Shown one piece after another: positions 10,889 through 19,848 of a stretch of DNA of 64,000 nt. The notes under the pieces were generated by a model. That model made no database searches, had not been told where the DNA came from, and was given only the letters and a program-made list of their open reading frames with translations. The number at the start of each line of letters is the position of its first letter. Positions within the stretch are counted from its first letter, which is position 1. Source of the stretch: Pseudomonas abietaniphila. Lineage in GTDB: Bacteria; Pseudomonadota; Gammaproteobacteria; Pseudomonadales; Pseudomonadaceae. The stretch is taken from the NCBI RefSeq assembly GCF_039697315.1, contig NZ_CP155619.1, forward strand, positions 3,906,001 through 3,970,000. The letters run 5' to 3'. Position numbers and translations under genes: made by a program.

Positions 10889-11056
10889 TCTGGTTCTCCC
10901 TGACCCTAACGCCCCTAGCAGACCCTCCAGGCGGTGAGATGGCAAGGGCGCCGATTGTCAGCCGATATGTCCGCAAGGAGCAGTTACACAACGATCGGGC
11001 AGGCTTCTGGTTATCGGCTTCAATGGTCCCTGCACACGGACTTGCGGAGAGGCTGG

Positions 11057-11503
11057 ATGGACACGAGATCGAGACAGGCAGGGATGACGCTGATCGAAGT
11101 GTTGGTCGCCCTGGTGGTGTTTTCCATAGGCGCCTTGGGCGTGGCGATGTTGCAGCTCAACGCGCTGAAGCACACCGACAGCGCCATGCGCAGTACACAA
11201 GCGAGCTTTATCGCGCAGGATTTGCTGGAGCGCATCCGTGCCAATCCCGACGCGAACTACGCATTGTCCTCCCTGAGCCAGGCGCCGACGTCCGGCAACC
11301 CCGATAACCCCAGAGATCAGGACCTGTTCGATTTCGCCGACCAGCTTCGGCGCATGGTCGGGGACGATGTTCAGGCCACCGTCTCGGTCGTCGGCGCTCA
11401 TGTCACGCTGGAGTTGGACTGGGATGACTCGCGCGCTGAGGGTGAAACCGGACACCGGCAAACGCTCACGCTGAGCAGCCTCACACGAGCCCTTCGACCA
11501 TGA
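11057..11503 (+). CDS. PilV-family minor pilin (second set)
   Basis: The 148-residue prepilin has leader MDTRSRQAG, then MTLIEVLVALVVFSIGALGVAMLQLNAL, the typical PilV/GspI N terminus with Glu at mature position 5. The ATG at 11057 has GAGAGG about five bases upstream; the longer open frame to 10934 would bury the prepilin signal. It is the first gene of a plus-strand set pilV-pilW-pilX-pilE and overlaps pilW by four bases (ATGA). The homologue in the other set is on the minus strand at 19309-19848, and the two are clearly diverged paralogues rather than recent copies. Confidence 0.85.
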   Translation: MDTRSRQAGMTLIEVLVALVVFSIGALGVAMLQLNALKHTDSAMRSTQASFIAQDLLERIRANPDANYALSSLSQAPTSGNPDNPRDQDLFDFADQLRRMVGDDVQATVSVVGAHVTLELDWDDSRAEGETGHRQTLTLSSLTRALRP

Positions 11504-12201
11504 GGCGGCAGGCGAGGGGATTTGGGCTCGTGGAAATCATGCTTGCCTTGGCGCTCGGGCTGGTGATGTCGCACGCGTTGATACAGATTTTTCTCAGCAG
11601 TAAGAACACCTACCTGAGTCAGGCATCGTCGGCAGGCCTGCAAGAAGATGCGCGTTTCGTCCTCAGCAAGGTGGTTCAGGAAATACGCCTGGCAGGCATG
11701 TTCGGCTGCCTGGCGACGGTTCGTGACGCCAGCGCGGGTGGACAATTCTCCACGGCCACTCGCACACCTGTGGAGTGGGAGGCGCAGCAACAGTCACTGA
11801 CCCTCATAACGGCCGGCGTAGGGCAGGGCGGGGCCTGGCACAACTGGGAGATTCACACCGACTGCCTGTCATCCGCCACCGCATGGACCCGAGGCCGGGC
11901 GCCGCGCCTTGCCGAAGGCGAGCTGATGCTGCCGATCCACAAACAGGTGTATCGCTTCAACCCAAGCCGGGGCGAGCTGGCGCTCAACGGACAGCCACTG
12001 ATCAGCAACGTCCGGTCGTTCAGCGTGTTGTTCGGGGTGGCAGATGGCATCGATACGCCTGGGATTGCGCGTTACACCGATCAACCTGATCCCGCGCTGA
12101 TCCGCAGCGTGCGGCTGACGCTGACCCTCTTTGATCCGGCAGATCGCACTCAAGAACAGACCTTCAATGTGGTCGCTGCCATTCGTAACCGGCTGGGGTG
12201 A
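11500..12201 (+). CDS. PilW-family minor pilin (second set)
   Basis: The 233-residue protein has leader MRRQARG and then FGLVEIMLALALGLVMSHAL, a class III prepilin signal. It continues with SSKNTYLSQAS and QEDARFVLSKVVQEIRLAGMFGC, which match PilW. The C-terminal part is a PilW-type beta domain ending in AAIRNRLG. Translation is coupled to pilV through ATGA. The position after the cleavage Gly is Phe, and Glu5 is present. It presumably joins the pilus-tip or priming complex (inference from family). Confidence 0.83.
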   Translation: MRRQARGFGLVEIMLALALGLVMSHALIQIFLSSKNTYLSQASSAGLQEDARFVLSKVVQEIRLAGMFGCLATVRDASAGGQFSTATRTPVEWEAQQQSLTLITAGVGQGGAWHNWEIHTDCLSSATAWTRGRAPRLAEGELMLPIHKQVYRFNPSRGELALNGQPLISNVRSFSVLFGVADGIDTPGIARYTDQPDPALIRSVRLTLTLFDPADRTQEQTFNVVAAIRNRLG

Positions 12202-12211
12202 GGACACACCG

Positions 12212-12700
12212 ATGAACGCTCAACGCGGTGTGGTGCTGATTGTCAGTCTGGTGTTCCTTCTTCTGCTGACCCTGCTCGCCACTTCATCCATGCAGAACGC
12301 CACCCTTCAGGAGAAAGTCGCGGGCAGCCTGTCACTGCGGCACGATTCGTTTCAAAGAGCCGAAACGGTGCTCAGGGCCGCAGAGGCCGCTGTTCTTGAA
12401 CCCGGATTCGCGCTCCCCGAATGCTCGACTCCGACGATGTGCCTGCCGCCGATGGATGCGCTGACGCGTACTGCCGCAGGCTCAGGCGGCGCTTCCGACG
12501 TGAGCTGGGTATCGAGCCACGGTGGGTTCTATGGCATTCAGCACTTGGGGCAAACCGAGGATCCTGCCGGCGCAGGAGAACGAGGCGAGTTTCGCCGGTT
12601 GTACCGTGTTACGGCCGTCGGTCTTCAGGGCTCCACAAGGACCGTGCTGGAGAGCATTCACACCGATAGGGGACGAGTCATGTGGCGACAACGGTTATGA
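12212..12700 (+). CDS. PilX-family minor pilin (second set)
   Basis: The 162-residue protein begins MNAQRGVVLIVSLVFLLLLTLLATSSMQNATLQEKVAGSLS, fitting the PilX N-terminal domain with the leader Gly before Val-Val-Leu and no Glu at mature position 5, a feature of the PilX/GspK position. GTGAGGA precedes the ATG by about eight bases; the frame remains open upstream within pilW but has no signal there. Two Cys (ECSTPTMCLPP) are close together. The 3' end overlaps the next gene by four bases (ATGA). Confidence 0.78.
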   Translation: MNAQRGVVLIVSLVFLLLLTLLATSSMQNATLQEKVAGSLSLRHDSFQRAETVLRAAEAAVLEPGFALPECSTPTMCLPPMDALTRTAAGSGGASDVSWVSSHGGFYGIQHLGQTEDPAGAGERGEFRRLYRVTAVGLQGSTRTVLESIHTDRGRVMWRQRL

Positions 12701-13134
12701 ACGGGCGCTCACTGTCGAGGTACGGCAACGGGTTTACCCTGATCGAATTGCTGATCGCCATCGCCGTCGTCGCGATCCTGGCGGCGATCGCATACCCGAC
12801 GTACACCGAACACGCGAAGAAAACCCGCCGCTCGGAAATCGCCGGTGTGCTGGTCGAGGAAGCGCAAAGGCTGGAGCGTTTTTTCTCACGCGCAGGGCAG
12901 TACTCAAATGTAGCCGGACCGCCCGTTCGGGAGCATGACGTTTCTGGCGGCAACGCGTATTACGCGATCAGTGCCGAGCGGTCGGAGCAGACGTTCATCC
13001 TGACAGCGATGCCTGTCGCCGGGACGCTGATGAGCGGCGACAGATGTGGCGGGTTCGTGCTGGATAACACTGGCAGGCACGACAATGTGGGGATGTCGGG
13101 CGATGCCAGTGTGGCGGGGTGCTGGGGGCGATGA
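12697..13134 (+). CDS. PilE-type minor pilin (second set)
   Basis: The 145-residue prepilin has leader MNGRSLSRYGNG then [33 protein letters not shown], a PilE/ComP-like class III signal with Glu5. It has a C-terminal disulfide candidate (RCGGFVLDN and AGCWGR). The ATG at 12697 forms an ATGA overlap with pilX; a GTG at 12682 is an alternative. It is the last gene of the plus-strand set, and no pilY1-like gene follows. Its stop is nine bases from the stop of the convergent canonical pilE, leaving no room for a terminator between them. Confidence 0.84.
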   Translation: MNGRSLSRYGNGFTLIELLIAIAVVAILAAIAYPTYTEHAKKTRRSEIAGVLVEEAQRLERFFSRAGQYSNVAGPPVREHDVSGGNAYYAISAERSEQTFILTAMPVAGTLMSGDRCGGFVLDNTGRHDNVGMSGDASVAGCWGR

Positions 13135-13143
13135 GGCGCTCGT

Positions 13144-13557
13144 TTATTTGAAGCAGTCGGCACCGGTGGCCGATTTAGTGCCGTCCTGACTCACGCTCAA
13201 CGTTCCACAAGTGTCCGTCGCCTGGCTGCCTTGCGGCGCTACCACCACCGAGTAGGCGGTTGCGGTTGGATTCGGGATGGTCAGTTTGTATTTCCCATTG
13301 GTCGACATCATTGGATCGGTGTAGCCCAGCTTCGTGAGTGTTGCTCCGGCATAGCTATTGTTCTGCGCATAGAAACGCTCCATTTTCGCGGCGGCGTCAT
13401 TGAGCAATGCAATGCCTTCGGAGCGATACCCGCGCTTTACGTAGTTGGTGTAACTGGGGTACGCAATGGCCGCCAGAATGGCCACGATCGCCACCGTGAT
13501 CATCAGTTCGATCAGGGTAAAGCCCTGTTGATGTTTCGGTTTTGCCAGCATGTTCAA
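13144..13557 (-). CDS. pilE: Type IV minor pilin PilE
   Basis: The 137-residue prepilin reads [12 protein letters not shown] then [24 protein letters not shown], followed by [16 protein letters not shown] and a C-terminal disulfide region (DTCGTLSV to ADCFK). It is the last gene of the minus-strand operon fimU-pilV-pilW-pilX-pilY1-pilE, 24 bases after pilY1. The start given is a TTG at 13557, five bases after AGAGG; the ATG at 13551 is an alternative and does not change the mature protein. PilE links the minor-pilin/PilY1 tip complex to the PilA shaft in P. aeruginosa. I see no pilY2 between pilY1 and pilE. Confidence 0.88.
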   Translation of the reverse strand: MNMLAKPKHQQGFTLIELMITVAIVAILAAIAYPSYTNYVKRGYRSEGIALLNDAAAKMERFYAQNNSYAGATLTKLGYTDPMMSTNGKYKLTIPNPTATAYSVVVAPQGSQATDTCGTLSVSQDGTKSATGADCFK

Positions 13558-13581
13558 AACTGCCTCTTCTGGGACTGCTTG

Positions 13582-16500
13582 TTAAGGGAAAGACGGCATG
13601 GTGCGCCAGGCTTGACGGCCGTTGGTCGATGACCCTGTGTTTCCGCCTTCAAATTTGCCATCTGCGCCAACAATGGTGACGTTGCCGTTGGTGTCGGTCG
13701 CGTTAATGCCTTTTCCGCTCACAACCGCCATGCCACCACCCGCAGAGCTGTATGCGCTGACGACATTGTTGTTGTACTGATCGGTGCTGCTGATCGTCCC
13801 GTTCCGGCTGAAGTTGAAGACCGAGACGCTGGTCCGACCCCCGGTGTCGGGGTTCAGGCCGTAGATCCATCCAGTAATACCCGGTGTACAGACGTCGGAA
13901 CTGGGCGTGCGGGTTGAAGCGAACAGGACACTGCCAGTCAACGTCAACGGATCCACCAGACGTTCGCCCAGCAATGAATTTCCGACGGCGAGATCAAGGT
14001 ACCAGCCGAAACTGGTGTTCCAGTCCACCGCATTGGCACTGACCAGTCGAATGGTCTTGGAGTTGCCATTAAACGTTCCGGTAGCCTGTTGGGTGATGTT
14101 TTGTGACTGAAGCTTGAGTCGGGTCAATACGGGGGTCGAGCTGGCCGTCGCGCCTGCGGTCTGTTTATCCCAGATCCCGTACAGCGTTTGAAGGTCTGTA
14201 CTGGTTTTGTCCGCGCTTGCGAAATAGCGTCCCGTACCGAAGATCACCAGCGTGCCGGTACCCGTTGGGTGGCCTTTGACGATCGGCGGGGCGGTGATCG
14301 ACTGCGCGACGCCCGAGCTTGTGCTGGTGGTGGCGGTATACAGCGGTGTGTTGCCGAACGCTACCTTGTAGCTGCTCGCTGCGGCCGTCGCGGTCAAGGA
14401 CGTGCCAATCAGGTCAAAACGCCAGAGATTGCCCAGCAGATCGCCGGCGTACACATAGTCGGCAATCCCGTCCGAGTTGGCGTCCAGGACGACCGGGGAC
14501 GACAGCCCGTTGTTGCCCGAAACCGACGTGGTGAGCTTGCTGATGACCGCGCCATTCGAGGCGTTGAGGACAAACAGTGCTGCCTTGCCATTGTTGCCGT
14601 TGTAACCGTTGCCGACGATCACGCCCCAATCTCCCGAATGAAGCTTGGCGATGACCGGCGTGGCGAAGGTCGCTCCCAGTTCGGGGTCGGTCTGAGAGGT
14701 GAACTCCCACAACAAGGTGATGTTGTCAGGGTTGGTAACATCCAGGGCGAAGATTTCATTGCCGCCAGCGCCGAGTGTGCCGACAACAATCGTGTGCCAG
14801 GCGCTGTTGAAATAGACGTCCGCGGTGGTGGAATTGCCATCGACGAAGTAGCGGTGCAACGAAGCGTCAGAGTTATAGCTTTTGTTGGTCAATGCGCTGA
14901 GGCCGGAGATGACGGCGGACGGAATGAAGGCAAATTTCTCCACGCCTGTCAGTGCATCGAAGGCATGCAACATCCCGTCGTTAGCGCCGACATAAACCTG
15001 CGCGCGCCGGGTCTTCTGGTTTGCGGTAAACGTCGCGTAATCACCGGCGGATCCGTCGAGCGTGTCCGCAACGGTAGGCTCGTACAACGCGGTGTCTACG
15101 ACGACAGGCGATGAGTTGACCAGATCGCCGATCAACGAGGCGCGACGCCTGAACGTTGAAATCTCTTTGCTGGAGTCGCCCTTGATGAAGTCGACCTGAT
15201 CCGACGTGAGCGTGGTCTGCAGATTGACGGTCGCGTAGGTCCTGTTGCCGAGGTTGGTGAAGGTGAAGGGTTGCAACGCGTTACCCGTCTGTGTCGCCAT
15301 CTGGATATTACGAAGGCTCCAGGTGGGGACGTTTTGCGCGGCTGACCAGTTCTGCACCGTGCTCGACCCCGTGCTGGTGTAGGTGGTCGTGGTCTTGGTC
15401 AGATCACCGCTCCAGTACGCGACGTTCAGGCTGTTCAGGTAGGTGGAGGAAGAGTTGCTGGTGCCCAGCGCAGGTATGGCCGCGGGTGTGGCGACCGAGC
15501 TGTTGGCCTGCAGAATCTGGTTGAACGCCTTCGCCAGCTGCGTTTTCAGGGTTGAGGCGTTGCTGACCAGGAAATAGTTGTTCGGGGTGCCGCTGACGTT
15601 CGAGTCCCACTGTCCGGCCACCGGTACGCTGCTGGCAGTGTTGTTAGTGTCGCCGAAACCACCCCATTTCGCGGCATACCAGAGCGGGTCTTGAAGGTTG
15701 GTGACCGAGTTGGCAGAAGACGGTTTGAAGTTGCGCACATGGGTGTCGCTGCCGTTGACGATGATGCTGCCTGATTTGCGTCCTGGCAGCAGCGTACTGT
15801 TGCCTGTGCAGGGACAGGATCCCGGCAACTGCGTACCGGGGGTGTCGAGTGCGTAATGCGTGGCGCCCGTGCTGCCGCCACCGGTCACTTCCAGGTAGAT
15901 CCCGTCGGCCGTGGTGCCGGAAATGGTGTAACCCATGTGCGATTCCGCGCCCGAAACCGAGTAGACCGTTTGCAGGGTGACATCCAGCGTACCTGCGGCG
16001 GTGACGGCGACCGTGTACAGGACGATCGCGTCCATGTCGTAGTCGCAGCCTTGGCCACAGTCGTCGAATACCACCCGGAAGACCGCCTGCGCGCGACCAC
16101 CGTTGACGGTGGTATCGGTCGGCTGGCCGGCCATGTTGTAGAGCGAGTCGATATAGAAACCGGTGATCTGCTCGGTGACCCCCGAGGTGACCTTGCCGAA
16201 TGGCAGCAACGTGATAGTGCCGTTGCCGACAGGCATCTGAATCCGTGGCAGCGTCGATGATAGAGCGATGGAGAACGTCTGGACATTGAGGTTGCCCAGC
16301 GGCGTGATCGGGTGCGTATTAGCGAAATACGCCACGGCCGCGGCGTTGAAGGTCCCCTGTTTCGTCGGCTCTTCCGGAAGCCCTCGGATATTGCCGAGGC
16401 TGCCCGCTATTTTCGAGGTGGGCGCGGTGTCGCTGCTGGTTGTCGTTTCACCAATGTTGATGTTCTTGTTGCCAGCACCTACGTCGGCGTTCCAGATCGC

Positions 16501-17970
16501 TTGCCCCAGCGTTTGTGCACTGAAACCGGTGAGCGTCGATGTGGTGGAGGGTGCTGCTGTCGTCGAGAAAGCACTGCCCGGGAGGTCCGAGTCGTAGGTC
16601 GGGTTGACGTCACTGAACAACGTTTCAAAGGGTTTGGAGCAACTCGGATAGGTCGGGTTGGTCGCATTCGCATCAGGTGATGCGGCGTAAGGGCTGGTCC
16701 ACGCCGTTAACCCGCTCAGCCCCAGCGCGTTATCGCCTGTGCCGGAGAGATAGCCTGAAGTCGGCGCGGTCGTGACACCGTTCACGGTCACGGTGCTGAA
16801 ATAACGCAGCGTCTCGAACATCATTTCTGCCAGCGGGTTGCCCCAGTTCTGACAGTTCGAGTTGGTGATCGAGTTGCCGGACGTGCTGCAACCGGTGGAG
16901 GTCAGTTTCAGCCCGTCCAGGGTGCCGATGATGCCGCTCTTGGTGTAGAGGCCTGTCGTCGTGTTCTTGGTGCCAAAGATACCGGTAGAGGCTTCGATTT
17001 CGTTGGAAAAACTGCTGATCGCTTTGCGGATGGCACCGCCCTGGATGTTGTTCTGGTAGGTGCCGGTCATCAGACCGAAATACATCTGGTTGCCTTCACC
17101 GTAGTCGTGAAGGATGCCTGTCGGCTTGTATTTGCCGTTCGGGTAAAGCTTGCAGTTGCTTTCCAGGAAGCCGGTCTTGCAGACCTCGACCCTCACCTGA
17201 TAGTCCGAAGGCGAGACGGTCACGTCCTTGAAACTGGTGTTAGTGGCGGTCGTGCCTCCTTGGGTGACTTCTCGGGACACCCAGCCGAAAATACGAATGT
17301 TGGAGACGTTTGACAGCACCCGTAGAAGAGGCGCGCTGACCTGCGTGTTGTTGGCGAACAGCGTGTAGTTGCCGGCATCCGGGTTGGACAGCGGCGTGTA
17401 GTCGGACAGATTGTAGCCGTCGACTTTCAGGCTGGTGTACTCCTTGCCCCACGTGTGCGCGTCGGTCGGGATATAGGCGCGGGTCAGGATGGTCTGCGTG
17501 GTGGTGTCGACTTCGCGGTAGCCGCCATAAAGCACTTTGCGCAGGGCGTCTGCCCGGGAAGTGGTGAGGTAGTTGAGGTAGTCACCGCTCCAGCTTCCTG
17601 GGCATTTTTTCAGGTTGGCGGCGGTGGTTTTCGAGGCGGCCGTGAAGTAGCCGCTGCCGTAGGTGTAACACGTCAGGGAGTCAAAATAGCCCAGATAGTC
17701 GATCGAGGGTTTGTAGCGGATATCGATCGAACCGTTGCCGTCGAGGTCCGAGGCGTCGTTATACGCCGGGAAAAAAAGCTTATGGTCGCGCCCGACGACC
17801 AGCATGTTCAGCGGCGGCACCGAGTTATTGAGGAACAGGGGAAGTTGCGCCGGGACCTGACTTACAACGGCCTCCGCGGTCGCAGGCAACATCAGACTGC
17901 TCAGGGCGACAACGATGAAACTGGCGACTGCTTTTTTACTCATGATTTTCTGCCAGAGACACATGTTCAT
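13582..17970 (-). CDS. pilY1: Type IV pilus tip adhesin/assembly protein PilY1
   Basis: This large exported protein (1462 residues from the ATG at 17970, coupled to pilX through TGATG) has a signal peptide best seen from the internal MSKKAVASFIVVALSSLMLP (residues 10-29). The C-terminal half is the PilC/PilY beta-propeller, with GANDGMLHAFDALTG, VGTLGAGGNEIFALDVTNP and a calcium loop, DANSDGIAD, at about residues 1163-1171 followed by YVYAGDLLGNLWRFDL. Near the N terminus NMLVVGRDHKLFFPAYNDAS leads into a second loop of calcium type, DLDGNGSID (75-83). I find no DxSxS MIDAS motif of a von Willebrand A domain, unlike P. aeruginosa PilY1 (about 1161 residues). Role: pilus-tip adhesion and pilus biogenesis. 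Confidence 0.9.
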   Translation of the reverse strand: MNMCLWQKIMSKKAVASFIVVALSSLMLPATAEAVVSQVPAQLPLFLNNSVPPLNMLVVGRDHKLFFPAYNDASDLDGNGSIDIRYKPSIDYLGYFDSLTCYTYGSGYFTAASKTTAANLKKCPGSWSGDYLNYLTTSRADALRKVLYGGYREVDTTTQTILTRAYIPTDAHTWGKEYTSLKVDGYNLSDYTPLSNPDAGNYTLFANNTQVSAPLLRVLSNVSNIRIFGWVSREVTQGGTTATNTSFKDVTVSPSDYQVRVEVCKTGFLESNCKLYPNGKYKPTGILHDYGEGNQMYFGLMTGTYQNNIQGGAIRKAISSFSNEIEASTGIFGTKNTTTGLYTKSGIIGTLDGLKLTSTGCSTSGNSITNSNCQNWGNPLAEMMFETLRYFSTVTVNGVTTAPTSGYLSGTGDNALGLSGLTAWTSPYAASPDANATNPTYPSCSKPFETLFSDVNPTYDSDLPGSAFSTTAAPSTTSTLTGFSAQTLGQAIWNADVGAGNKNINIGETTTSSDTAPTSKIAGSLGNIRGLPEEPTKQGTFNAAAVAYFANTHPITPLGNLNVQTFSIALSSTLPRIQMPVGNGTITLLPFGKVTSGVTEQITGFYIDSLYNMAGQPTDTTVNGGRAQAVFRVVFDDCGQGCDYDMDAIVLYTVAVTAAGTLDVTLQTVYSVSGAESHMGYTISGTTADGIYLEVTGGGSTGATHYALDTPGTQLPGSCPCTGNSTLLPGRKSGSIIVNGSDTHVRNFKPSSANSVTNLQDPLWYAAKWGGFGDTNNTASSVPVAGQWDSNVSGTPNNYFLVSNASTLKTQLAKAFNQILQANSSVATPAAIPALGTSNSSSTYLNSLNVAYWSGDLTKTTTTYTSTGSSTVQNWSAAQNVPTWSLRNIQMATQTGNALQPFTFTNLGNRTYATVNLQTTLTSDQVDFIKGDSSKEISTFRRRASLIGDLVNSSPVVVDTALYEPTVADTLDGSAGDYATFTANQKTRRAQVYVGANDGMLHAFDALTGVEKFAFIPSAVISGLSALTNKSYNSDASLHRYFVDGNSTTADVYFNSAWHTIVVGTLGAGGNEIFALDVTNPDNITLLWEFTSQTDPELGATFATPVIAKLHSGDWGVIVGNGYNGNNGKAALFVLNASNGAVISKLTTSVSGNNGLSSPVVLDANSDGIADYVYAGDLLGNLWRFDLIGTSLTATAAASSYKVAFGNTPLYTATTSTSSGVAQSITAPPIVKGHPTGTGTLVIFGTGRYFASADKTSTDLQTLYGIWDKQTAGATASSTPVLTRLKLQSQNITQQATGTFNGNSKTIRLVSANAVDWNTSFGWYLDLAVGNSLLGERLVDPLTLTGSVLFASTRTPSSDVCTPGITGWIYGLNPDTGGRTSVSVFNFSRNGTISSTDQYNNNVVSAYSSAGGGMAVVSGKGINATDTNGNVTIVGADGKFEGGNTGSSTNGRQAWRTMPSFP

Positions 17971-18521
17971 CAGTTGGATACCCCGACTACCGATCGCAGG
18001 ATGACCCGCTGGGTGACCGCATCGCTCGTGCACAGGACCGTAGACGCGCACGCATTGATTTCGTAATAACGATGACAGTTGCTCTTGGCCACGTTCAGCA
18101 ACGCGCAGTTATTCTGGCTTTGTGGGGATACCAGCGAGGTGATGTCGACAACGTACCACTGGATTCTTACGCCGTTATACGCGTTAGCCGGAACGGCGTT
18201 CACCACGCCCCCGTCATTCACGCCGAACCGCGTCGGGGTATCGCCGTTGGTGTTGGCCGGAACACTGACGGGTTGAAGTATCGCCTTGCAATCGGCGCAT
18301 TGAATCTTCTGTTCACCGATTCGCAATCCCGCTTCGGCTGCGCTGGTCAGGTTTTTTTGCTGTTTGAGGTTACCGGTGATCCGCGATTCCAGCGAAACGC
18401 CGCGCATGCTCGAGAGCGCCAGCAGCGTGATGATCAACAGCATCATGAGTGCCACCAGGAGGGTCGCACCGGATTGACGTCTGCCGGTCAGGTGTTCGAT
18501 CCGTTTCAATCGCACGTTCAT
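17970..18521 (-). CDS. pilX: Type IV minor pilin PilX
   Basis: The 183-residue prepilin has leader MNVRLKRIEHLTGRRQSG, then ATLLVALMMLLIITLLALSS and RGVSLESRITGNLKQQKNL, matching the PilX N-terminal domain with no Glu5. Cysteines occur in pairs (CADCKA; NNCALLNVAKSNC; NACASTVLC). It starts in an ATGA overlap with pilW and ends in a TGATG overlap with pilY1, so the whole operon is translationally coupled. It belongs to the priming complex that includes PilV, PilW, PilX and PilY1. Confidence 0.88.
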   Translation of the reverse strand: MNVRLKRIEHLTGRRQSGATLLVALMMLLIITLLALSSMRGVSLESRITGNLKQQKNLTSAAEAGLRIGEQKIQCADCKAILQPVSVPANTNGDTPTRFGVNDGGVVNAVPANAYNGVRIQWYVVDITSLVSPQSQNNCALLNVAKSNCHRYYEINACASTVLCTSDAVTQRVILRSVVGVSN

Positions 18522-19309
18522 GGCATAAGGTTCCTGACCATGAATGTGCCCTGCACGATCTGGTAAATACTTTTTGTGTCGCTATAGGTGGTGCTGTAAC
18601 GGGTGTTCCACTCTCTCAGCGCTGGCGAGATATCGGCCGTGTCGAGAAGGCTGCTGGTGCCTGGACTTTGCATCAGGACCGAGTAACGGACCATACGGAC
18701 GGTGCCCGCTGGAGAGACGCCGTATGCCTTGATATTTCTTTCGTTAACATCGCCGGCACCGTATTCAAAGCGCATGTCTTTAACGCCGGTGACCAGTGGA
18801 ACCGTATTGCTGCCCGTGGTGCAGGTGATGGCTTTGGCCGCACTGTCGAAGGCGATCTTTTCCGTGATCACCGGATTTTGCTGTCCATAGGGTGTTGCGA
18901 TCGCATTTTTGGAAGCGTTCGAAAGCGCCGTCCCCTGACACGTGACATCGGCCCGGTTGCTGGCCTGATACTGAATGCACAGCGTTGTTGCGGATACGGC
19001 CAGGACCGGTACGTTTTCACTGGAAAAATTGCAATCGCTCAACGTGCTGTTGATCGCCAGAGGCTTAAGAATGTTGCTTCGGTACCCGGCTTTAGACAGC
19101 TCCTGCGCAAGGAGGCCAAGTGCAAAACGGCCGTTTTCCTGGTTGCCGACCTGGCCCTGCTGAAAAAGATAGCTTTTCTGATTACTGATGAAAATCTGCG
19201 TCACGCCCAGAATCAGAAAACAGCCGATGACCATCGCGACCATCAGTTCGATGAGAGAAAGGCCGCGCTGACGACCACGCGACTGTTTTGAAGCCGGCGT
19301 CCACTTCAT
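18518..19309 (-). CDS. pilW: Type IV minor pilin PilW
   Basis: The 263-residue protein has leader MKWTPASKQSRGRQRG followed by LSLIELMVAMVIGCFLILGV, then IFISNQKSYLFQQGQVGNQENGRFAL, typical of PilW. I choose the ATG at 19309 because it overlaps the pilV stop (TGATG); an upstream ATG at 19339 would add ten residues. The C-terminal part lies in a beta-rich PilW domain. It is the third gene of the fimU-pilV-pilW-pilX-pilY1-pilE operon. Confidence 0.88.
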   Translation of the reverse strand: MKWTPASKQSRGRQRGLSLIELMVAMVIGCFLILGVTQIFISNQKSYLFQQGQVGNQENGRFALGLLAQELSKAGYRSNILKPLAINSTLSDCNFSSENVPVLAVSATTLCIQYQASNRADVTCQGTALSNASKNAIATPYGQQNPVITEKIAFDSAAKAITCTTGSNTVPLVTGVKDMRFEYGAGDVNERNIKAYGVSPAGTVRMVRYSVLMQSPGTSSLLDTADISPALREWNTRYSTTYSDTKSIYQIVQGTFMVRNLMP

Positions 19310-19848
19310 CAAAGGCGAGTCCTTAGCTTGTACGTACACGTTCCATTGGCGCCGCCGTCCAGGCAGTCGCTGGGGTTTTTCACTTTCCAGGCCACTTGTA
19401 TCTCAACTTCGGTGTCCAAAATGGTGTCCGTCCCGCAGGCAGCGGCTTTTATATCGCCAGCCACAATGCTGCGGCAGATATAGAACAAGTTCACCGCCAA
19501 ATCTTCAGCACCGGGTAACGAGGCTCTGGCCCGGTTCGCCCAGCAGCCTATCTGTTGAGTCGCAACTGTCGGGGTGGGGATGCAGCTGGACGCGGCGGCC
19601 TGAAAGGTAGCCCCGGGTGCTTTCATGCAGTCGTTCGTCCCGGTGCATGTCGTCGAGGCGCGAAGGATTTCCACCAGATCATCCACCAGCATCATCGCGG
19701 TATTACGTTGCACCGAATCCTGAGTGTAAGGAATCGCCTTGCTCTGAAGGGCGACCATGCCCAGCACGCCGACCACGGTAATCAGCAGACTGACCAGCAC
19801 TTCGATCATGCTGAAGCCGGCACAGCGACGGCGCATGCCCACGATCAT
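19309..19848 (-). CDS. pilV: Type IV minor pilin PilV
   Basis: The 179-residue prepilin has leader MIVGMRRRCAG and then FSMIEVLVSLLITVVGVLGMVALQ, a class III signal with Glu5. Several Cys are present (TTCTGTNDC, SSCIPT, GCW, ICRS, AACG, DCLDGG, TCTYK), suggesting multiple disulfides. The ATG at 19848 has GGGAG seven bases upstream and overlaps the fimU stop; an ATG six bases earlier is too close to that site. It acts in the minor-pilin priming complex. Confidence 0.88.
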   Translation of the reverse strand: MIVGMRRRCAGFSMIEVLVSLLITVVGVLGMVALQSKAIPYTQDSVQRNTAMMLVDDLVEILRASTTCTGTNDCMKAPGATFQAAASSCIPTPTVATQQIGCWANRARASLPGAEDLAVNLFYICRSIVAGDIKAAACGTDTILDTEVEIQVAWKVKNPSDCLDGGANGTCTYKLRTRL

